Source: Deltaproteobacteria bacterium (GTDB taxonomy: Bacteria; Desulfobacterota; GWC2-55-46). From it: 9,080 nt of DNA. The stretch is from assembly GCA_016234955.1 (NCBI GenBank), contig JACRNN010000018.1, forward strand, positions 1-9,080. The letters are read 5' to 3'. The number at the start of each line of letters is the position of its first letter. The first letter of the stretch is position 1. Made by a program: the position numbers and the translations under genes. Shown in pieces: positions 4,854 through 9,080 of this stretch. The notes beneath the pieces were generated by a model, which worked only from the letters and a program-made list of their open reading frames with translations, was not told the origin of the DNA and made no database searches.

Positions 4854-5495
4854 ATGCGCGATATCCTCGGCCCAATCTACCTCATAACCGACGGAAGCGC
4901 CACGGCGGGCGGAGATATCGCTGGGGCCGTTGAAAAGGCGCTCCGGGGCGGGGTAAGGTCCGTACAGTTGAGGGAAAAGGTACTTGACGCAAAGAGGCTT
5001 CTGAGGCTGGCAAGGGAGCTTCGCGCGCTTACCAATAGGTATGGCGCCAGGCTCATCATAAACGACAGGGCCGACGTGGCGCTCCTTTCAGGGGCAGACG
5101 GGGTCCACCTCGGACAAAAGGGCATCGCTCCCGTTGACGCGAGGAAGATGCTCGGCGAAAAGATGCTCATAGGGGTATCGACCCACTCCGTCGATGAGGC
5201 GGTCCGCGCCCGCGACGGGGGCGCGGACTTCATCACTGTCGGGCCTGTCTATCACACCCCTTCAAAGGCGACTTACGGGGCGCCGATTGGCGCCGGCATG
5301 ATAAGAGAGGCCAGGGCCGTTGTCGATATCCCGGCATACGCAATAGGCGGGATAGACAAGGACAACCTGAAAGAGACCGTGGAAAACGGGGCCGACGGCG
5401 TGGCCGTCATATCGGCGATACTCGGTAGCGAAGACGTCGAAAAGAGCGCAAGAGAGATGATAGCCGCGTTCAGACTAACAAAGGAGCCTATATGA
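4854..5495 (+). CDS. thiE: Thiamine phosphate synthase ThiE
   Basis: A 213-residue TIM-barrel enzyme that joins hydroxymethylpyrimidine diphosphate to thiazole phosphate, giving thiamine phosphate and pyrophosphate. Family motifs occur in order: YLITDG (9-14), VQLREK (37-42), LIINDRADV (67-75), GVHLGQ (83-88), GVSTHS (107-112), the phosphate-binding GPVYHTPSK (130-138), AIGGI (163-167) and GVAVISAI (182-189). Length is normal and the protein looks complete. It starts three bases after lgt and its stop overlaps the thiC start as ATGA (5492-5495), so it is probably translationally coupled to thiC. This is the joining step that needs both branches encoded here, so a defect in ThiG would leave it short of thiazole unless the cell salvages it. 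Confidence 0.97.
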   Translation: MRDILGPIYLITDGSATAGGDIAGAVEKALRGGVRSVQLREKVLDAKRLLRLARELRALTNRYGARLIINDRADVALLSGADGVHLGQKGIAPVDARKMLGEKMLIGVSTHSVDEAVRARDGGADFITVGPVYHTPSKATYGAPIGAGMIREARAVVDIPAYAIGGIDKDNLKETVENGADGVAVISAILGSEDVEKSAREMIAAFRLTKEPI

Positions 5496-6763
5496 CACAA
5501 CTTGAATCAGCCCGCAAGGGCATTGTTACCGAAGAGATGCGGGTATCCGCGCGCAAGGAAGGGGTCGACCCTGAATACATCCGCAAGGCGGTGGAGGATG
5601 GCGTCGTGGTGATAACGCGGAACAGGCTCCACCGCTCCATAGAGGGCCTTGCGGTCGGCAGGGGGCTTCGCACCAAGGTCAACGCCAATATCGGCTCGTC
5701 CCAGGACCGCGCCGACATAGAAGAGGAGCTCGGTAAGCTCAGGGCCGCCATAGACGCCGGGGCCGACGCCGTTATGGACCTGTCAACCGGGGGAGACGTG
5801 AACGCCATAAGGCGGGCGGTGCTGAAGGAATCGACCGTAGCCATAGGGACGGTGCCGATCTACCAGGCGGCCCATGACGCGAGGAAACGCGGCAAGTCCT
5901 TTGTCGAGCTCTCGGCTGAAGAAATGTTCGCCTCCATTGAGTGCCAGGCGCAGGACGGCGTGGACTTCGTCACAGTCCACTGCGGGGTGACCAGGGCCTC
6001 TGTCGAGAAGGTAAAGCGGCAGGGCAGGATAATGGGCATAGTCAGCAGGGGCGGGGCGCTCACGGCCGAGTGGATGAAGTTCAACCGGAGGGAGAACCCG
6101 CTCTTTGAGGAGTATCCGAGGCTTTTGAAGATCGCCAAGAAGTACGACCTTGTCCTGAGCCTCGGGGACGGCCTGCGCCCGGGATGCCTCGCGGACGCGA
6201 CCGACAGGGGACAGATAGAGGAGCTCATCACCCTCGGGGAGCTTGCGAAGAGGGCCTTTGACGAGGGGGTGCAGGTAATGATAGAGGGGCCGGGCCACGT
6301 GCCGCTCGACCAGATAGAGGCGAACATCCTCCTGCAAAAAAGGCTCTGCAACAACGCGCCGTTCTACGTCCTCGGCCCGCTCGTCACCGACATAGCGCCG
6401 GGCTACGACCACATCACCTCGGCCATAGGCGGGGCCATAGCCGCGGCCAGCGGGGCGGACTTCCTATGCTACGTCACGCCGAGCGAGCACCTGAGGCTCC
6501 CGACGATCGAGGACGTGAAGGAAGGCGTGATAGCCGCGCGCATAGCCGCCCACGCCGGGGACATCGCCAAGAAAAGGAAGGGCGCCATTGAAAAGGACAT
6601 CGAGCTATCAAGGGCGCGGAAGGCCCTTGACTGGGACTCCCAGATAAGGCTCTCGATAGACCCGGTGAAGGCGCGCAGACTCCGTGACACGAGCCCGCCT
6701 GAGGACGCATCCGTGTGCACCATGTGCGGGAGCCTCTGCGCGATAAAGATCACCTGCGAGTGA
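5492..6763 (+). CDS. thiC: Phosphomethylpyrimidine synthase ThiC (short form)
   Basis: A 423-residue radical SAM enzyme that rearranges aminoimidazole ribotide to hydroxymethylpyrimidine phosphate. It corresponds to the catalytic part of the family and lacks the extra N-terminal domain that takes E. coli ThiC to over 600 residues. Visible blocks are VNANIGSS (63-70), DLSTGGD (96-102), SRGG (185-188), DGLRPG (226-231), EGPGHVP (265-271), DHITSAIGGA (306-315) and YVTPSEHL (327-334). The cluster-binding C-terminus is CTMCGSLC (Cys409, Cys412, Cys416), spaced CX2CX3C rather than the CX2CX4C of the long form. I think this is a property of the short clade but cannot confirm it. ThiC is last in the operon and overlaps thiE by four bases. 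Oxygen-sensitive enzymes at both ends of the operon fit an anaerobic lifestyle. Confidence 0.97.
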   Translation: MTQLESARKGIVTEEMRVSARKEGVDPEYIRKAVEDGVVVITRNRLHRSIEGLAVGRGLRTKVNANIGSSQDRADIEEELGKLRAAIDAGADAVMDLSTGGDVNAIRRAVLKESTVAIGTVPIYQAAHDARKRGKSFVELSAEEMFASIECQAQDGVDFVTVHCGVTRASVEKVKRQGRIMGIVSRGGALTAEWMKFNRRENPLFEEYPRLLKIAKKYDLVLSLGDGLRPGCLADATDRGQIEELITLGELAKRAFDEGVQVMIEGPGHVPLDQIEANILLQKRLCNNAPFYVLGPLVTDIAPGYDHITSAIGGAIAAASGADFLCYVTPSEHLRLPTIEDVKEGVIAARIAAHAGDIAKKRKGAIEKDIELSRARKALDWDSQIRLSIDPVKARRLRDTSPPEDASVCTMCGSLCAIKITCE

Positions 6764-6788
6764 AGGGGGGGATTATAGTGTCGTAGTA

Positions 6789-6861
6789 GTAGGGCGGGTC
6801 ACACCCGCCGAATGGTTGTTTGACATCCGGCGGGTTACGGCGTACGCCTAACCCGCCCTAC
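6789..6861. repeat. GC-rich palindromic repeat after thiC
   Basis: gtagggcgggt (6789-6799) and acccgccctac (6851-6861) are a perfect 11-base inverted pair. The left arm is itself a hairpin, ggcgggtcacacccgcc (6793-6809). That 17-mer is the exact reverse complement of 8013-8029 in the same window. It lies 26 bases past the thiC stop and may stabilise or terminate the operon mRNA; the T-run after it is weak. Confidence 0.7.
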
Positions 6862-7020
6862 AGGACTGCGGGCTGAACCTCGACGGCAGAAGCCCCGGCG
6901 GCGACACGCGCGGTGGCTGCGGGCCGGCTTTCAGGTGAGAAAGGATTCTCGCGTTAGGCGGTGGGGTGCTATCCGGCTTACGCAGATGAGGTTGCAGTGG
7001 ACGAACGGTGAGGATTTTAC
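6862..7020. other. Non-coding spacer before the PilZ-REC gene
   Basis: No gene, RNA gene or clear promoter can be supported here. Short reading frames on both strands have no recognisable content or good ribosome binding sites. A promoter for the downstream gene must lie in or near this stretch but no clear hexamer pair is visible. Confidence 0.4.
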
Positions 7021-7047
7021 GATGGGCTTCGCGTTGCGAAGCCCATC
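7021..7047. repeat. Perfect 12-bp hairpin upstream of the PilZ-REC gene
   Basis: gatgggcttcgc (7021-7032) and gcgaagcccatc (7036-7047) are perfect complements around gtt. Similar gatgggcttcgc...gcccatc units are common dispersed palindromes in bacterial genomes, from memory. It lies 72 bases before the start codon and could shape the leader RNA. Confidence 0.6.
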
Positions 7048-7119
7048 CTGCCGTGCGTTGCAGACGGAATGATGCAGAGATAGAGACAGGCAATCTCACT
7101 CCCAAACCACAGGAGGGCT

Positions 7120-7848
7120 ATGACAGACAAATTCGGAGGCGGCATAAAGGACAGGAGACAGGTCAGGCTTTTTCTGAAAAAGGATGTTTTGATAAACAAA
7201 TCGGTCAAGGGTTATGCGCTGGATATGAGCAAGGGAGGGATGTTCGTATATACGCATGTCCCATTTCCAAAGGATAATCTCATAGAATTGCGGTTCACCC
7301 TTAATGAAGGCGAACCCCCCGTTGTCTTAATGGCGCAGGTCAGATTTTTGCAGGCAGGGGTGGGGCTTGGGGTGGTATTTGTGAACGCGGATGGATCTGT
7401 CATGGAAAGGTTAAATAAATTCATAGAGGAAAACCTTGACGCGCACCCCCTCGGGGAAAACGCCGCAAACATTGACAAACGGAAGAAGATACTCCTCGTG
7501 GACGATTCAGCCGGCGCCAGGACGACCTACAAGAACAGGCTGGTGCTCGCGAATTTCGCCGTAAGGGAGTCGGCGAGCGGCATGGAGGCGTTCCAGCAGA
7601 TCGAAAAAGAAAAACCGGACTTGATACTTCTCGATGTCGTCATGGAAGAAATGAGCGGGATGAGGTTCCTGCAACTCCTGAGGGCGAATCCGGAATGGCA
7701 ATATCTAAGGGTCGTAATCCTTTCCGGCAAGATAACGCCCCAGGAGGCCCAGATGGTGTGCTCATTCGGCGTTGAGAATGTATTTTCAAAGATGACGACT
7801 ACCCCGGCCAAGCTTGCGGAATTGATAAAAAATATTTTAGGGTCTTAG
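7120..7848 (+). CDS. PilZ-REC fusion: cyclic-di-GMP binding domain joined to a receiver domain
   Basis: A 242-residue cytoplasmic protein with two signalling modules. The N-terminal PilZ domain (about 8-105) has the cyclic-di-GMP motifs RX3R (Arg12, Arg16 in DRRQVR) and DxSxxG (Asp35, Ser37, Gly40 in DMSKGG), followed by a beta-rich segment ending GLGVVFVN. After a linker, the receiver domain (about 121-242) has the acidic pair Asp128-Asp129 (LLVDDS), phospho-acceptor Asp172 (LILLDVVM), Ser202 in place of the switch Thr, and Lys224. There is no output domain, so it probably acts by protein contacts, for example in motility, adhesion or surface development. ATG 7120 follows AGGAGG (7111-7116) closely. 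No kinase is adjacent, but a diguanylate cyclase lies convergent just downstream. The partner and process are unknown. Confidence 0.92.
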   Translation: MTDKFGGGIKDRRQVRLFLKKDVLINKSVKGYALDMSKGGMFVYTHVPFPKDNLIELRFTLNEGEPPVVLMAQVRFLQAGVGLGVVFVNADGSVMERLNKFIEENLDAHPLGENAANIDKRKKILLVDDSAGARTTYKNRLVLANFAVRESASGMEAFQQIEKEKPDLILLDVVMEEMSGMRFLQLLRANPEWQYLRVVILSGKITPQEAQMVCSFGVENVFSKMTTTPAKLAELIKNILGS

Positions 7849-7856
7849 TTTCGTAG

Positions 7857-7883
7857 GTTGGGTTGAGCGGAGCGAAACCCAAC
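7857..7883. repeat. Dispersed palindrome of the gttgggtt...aacccaac type
   Basis: gttgggtt (7857-7864) and aacccaac (7876-7883) pair perfectly around gagcggagcga. The unit matches, from memory, a very widespread intergenic palindrome. It lies nine bases past the PilZ-REC stop and may help end that transcript. Confidence 0.6.
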
Positions 7884-7927
7884 AATAGGCATAACGTGTC
7901 CTGAACGATATTTGCGTTTACAGTATA

Positions 7928-7998
7928 GTAGGGTGGGCTCCGCCCACCAAAAATATCCGCTACTCACTCCTGTACATGGTGGGCTCAGCCCACCCTAC
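7928..7998. repeat. Nested palindromic repeat between the convergent signalling genes
   Basis: gtagggtgggct (7928-7939) and agcccaccctac (7987-7998) form a perfect 12-base inverted pair. Each arm is also a hairpin by itself: ggtgggctccgcccacc (7932-7948) and ggtgggctcagcccacc (7979-7995). The layout repeats that at 6789-6861 with a related sequence. It may serve as a two-way terminator between the convergent genes. Confidence 0.7.
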
Positions 7999-8012
7999 CC
8001 GGCTGTGCCCCT

Positions 8013-8029
8013 GGCGGGTGTGACCCGCC
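8013..8029. repeat. Short palindrome identical to the 6793-6809 unit
   Basis: ggcgggtgtgacccgcc is a hairpin and the exact reverse complement of 6793-6809. A run of ten C (8032-8041) separates it from the stop codon of the minus-strand cyclase gene. Confidence 0.6.
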
Positions 8030-8041
8030 CTCCCCCCCCCC

Positions 8042-9080
8042 TCAGTCCGCCACCATGACGCAGTTCTTGCCGTTCCACTTGGCCTTGTATAGCGCGTCGT
8101 CCGCGTGGTTGACGATGTCCCCGGAGTTCATCGCGCCTTTCTGCGGATACGACGCGACGCCGAAGCTCATGGTCATCTTCTCGTGCACGAGGCCGGCGTA
8201 TGAATGGCTCGCCACCATCTCTCTCAACCTCTCGGCCTCCTCCACGGCACCCTTGAGCATCGTGTGCGGCAGTATCACGGAGAACTCCTCCCCGCCGTAG
8301 CGCGCTAACACGTCGGTCCTCCTCACCCCAGTCTTTATCCTGGCCGAGACCTCCTTGAGCACCTGGTCCCCGACCCTGTGGCCGTAGGTGTCGTTTATGC
8401 GCTTGAAGTTGTCGAGGTCCATCATGATGAGCGAAAGCGGCGTTTCGTAGCGCACCGCCCTCTCGAACTCCTCTTCGAGCCTCGAGTAGAAGAAGTTGTG
8501 GTTGTAGAGGGCGGTGAGGTAGTCCCTTACGGCCAGCTCCCTCAGGGATTCCTTCTCATCCGAGACCTTCTGGAAGAGCCTTGCGTTCTTGAGCGCGTTG
8601 AAGGATGAGTTAGCCACTATCCGGCAGAAGTCTATCTCCTTCTGGGTAAAACCGTGCTCCTTCAGCCGCGTCCTCAAGAATAGCGTCCCGAGCACTTCGT
8701 CGTTAAAGACTATCGGCACGATAAGGACGCTCAAATGCTTGAGGTCGGATATGAGGCCCTTTACGTCCTTCATAAGAGGGCTGTTGACCATATCGTCTAT
8801 GGCGAGCGGGGTCTTCGAGGCGACGACGTGCTTTATCTCCGGATATCTCGCGAGGTTGATCTTGAGCTCCCTTATCGAAGGGTCGTCGTGCGAGGCGAGG
8901 ACGTAACCCTCGTCGTTTTTTCCTATGAGGACTATGGAACAGCGCAGCGCCGTGGTGACCTCGGCCACCTTGTGGACGATGATGTCAAGCACCTCGGCGG
9001 GGTCGAGCGTGGACTGCATGGCGTTGGTGATGGCGAGCATCGTCTCCAGGTTCTTCTTGTCGTTCTCCATCTCGGCGTAG
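8042..9080 (-). CDS. GAF-GGDEF diguanylate cyclase, N-terminus outside window
   Basis: A signalling enzyme predicted to make cyclic-di-GMP from two GTP. At least 342 residues are visible from an internal ATG (9070-9068). The frame stays open to the right edge (Tyr-Ala-Glu before that Met), so the protein is probably longer and its N-terminal sensor part is missing here. Counting from that Met, a GAF domain covers about 22-165. It is followed by a short coiled linker and a GGDEF domain (about 178-342) with DYLTALYNHNFF, MMDLDNFKRINDTYGH, active-site GGEEF (259-263), SFGVA and HADDALYKAK. The inhibitory-site motif RxxD (Arg250-Asp253) lies exactly five residues before GGEEF, so product inhibition is likely. 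It converges on the PilZ-REC gene, a possible effector of its product; the link is by proximity only. The GAF ligand is unknown. Confidence 0.95.
   Translation of the reverse strand, partial: YAEMENDKKNLETMLAITNAMQSTLDPAEVLDIIVHKVAEVTTALRCSIVLIGKNDEGYVLASHDDPSIRELKINLARYPEIKHVVASKTPLAIDDMVNSPLMKDVKGLISDLKHLSVLIVPIVFNDEVLGTLFLRTRLKEHGFTQKEIDFCRIVANSSFNALKNARLFQKVSDEKESLRELAVRDYLTALYNHNFFYSRLEEEFERAVRYETPLSLIMMDLDNFKRINDTYGHRVGDQVLKEVSARIKTGVRRTDVLARYGGEEFSVILPHTMLKGAVEEAERLREMVASHSYAGLVHEKMTMSFGVASYPQKGAMNSGDIVNHADDALYKAKWNGKNCVMVAD

Noticed and set aside
5783..6412. Minus-strand reading frame of 209 codons inside thiC
   Set aside because: It is antisense to canonical ThiC motifs and has no recognisable domain.
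7008..7277. Small plus-strand frame overlapping the start of the PilZ-REC gene
   Set aside because: It begins inside a palindromic repeat, overlaps the real gene in another frame and has no recognisable content.
6789..8029. CRISPR array suggested by recurring palindromic units
   Set aside because: Spacing is irregular, units differ and alternate in orientation, and there are no uniform spacers or cas genes.
1..9080. tRNA or rRNA genes
   Set aside because: No tRNA cloverleaf landmarks or conserved rRNA segments were recognised on either strand by eye.

Overview
The window reads as a moderately GC-rich bacterial chromosome (or metagenome contig) carrying one thiamine biosynthesis operon, flanked by signalling genes and many small mobile or palindromic repeats. 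The short, radical-SAM type ThiC and a HydG-type tyrosine lyase point to an anaerobic or microaerophilic lineage. Dispersed repeats of this kind are common in Desulfobacterota- or Nitrospirota-like genomes, but the taxon is a guess and no marker here settles it.

Layout. Positions 1-142 hold the 5' end of an IS630-like transposase gene (minus strand) and its terminal repeat. An orphan ANTAR response regulator follows (312-899). Next comes a 164-bp palindromic MITE-like element (1058-1221) whose ends match the IS end at 121-142, then two perfect hairpins and a TPP riboswitch (1355-1440). The riboswitch has a readable antiterminator/terminator platform (1437-1518).

The riboswitch leads into a co-directional run: a HydG-type radical SAM enzyme in the usual thiH place (1597-2949), thiS (2966-3169), thiG (3459-4019), lgt (4068-4850), thiE (4854-5495) and thiC (5492-6763). 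ThiS, ThiG and the HydG/ThiH-type enzyme would make the thiazole, ThiC the pyrimidine, and ThiE joins them. thiF, thiD and thiL are not in the window. lgt (lipoprotein acylation) is a passenger.

Two features of the operon stand out. The thiH slot is filled by a protein with every HydG hallmark, including the C-terminal CX2CX22C auxiliary-cluster motif that ThiH lacks. The thiG frame is intact but about 70-75 residues shorter than the family, missing one contiguous block of the barrel with active-site loops. A second MITE-like element (3274-3430) sits just before thiG, and a 15-bp inverted repeat brackets the thiG region.

Downstream of thiC are GC-rich palindromic repeats, a PilZ-REC protein (7120-7848), more palindromes, and a convergent GAF-GGDEF diguanylate cyclase that runs off the right edge (8042-9080). 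The last two genes suggest a small cyclic-di-GMP signalling neighbourhood, but nothing in the sequence links it to the thiamine genes. The best candidates for a second look are the HydG-in-thiamine arrangement and the shortened ThiG.
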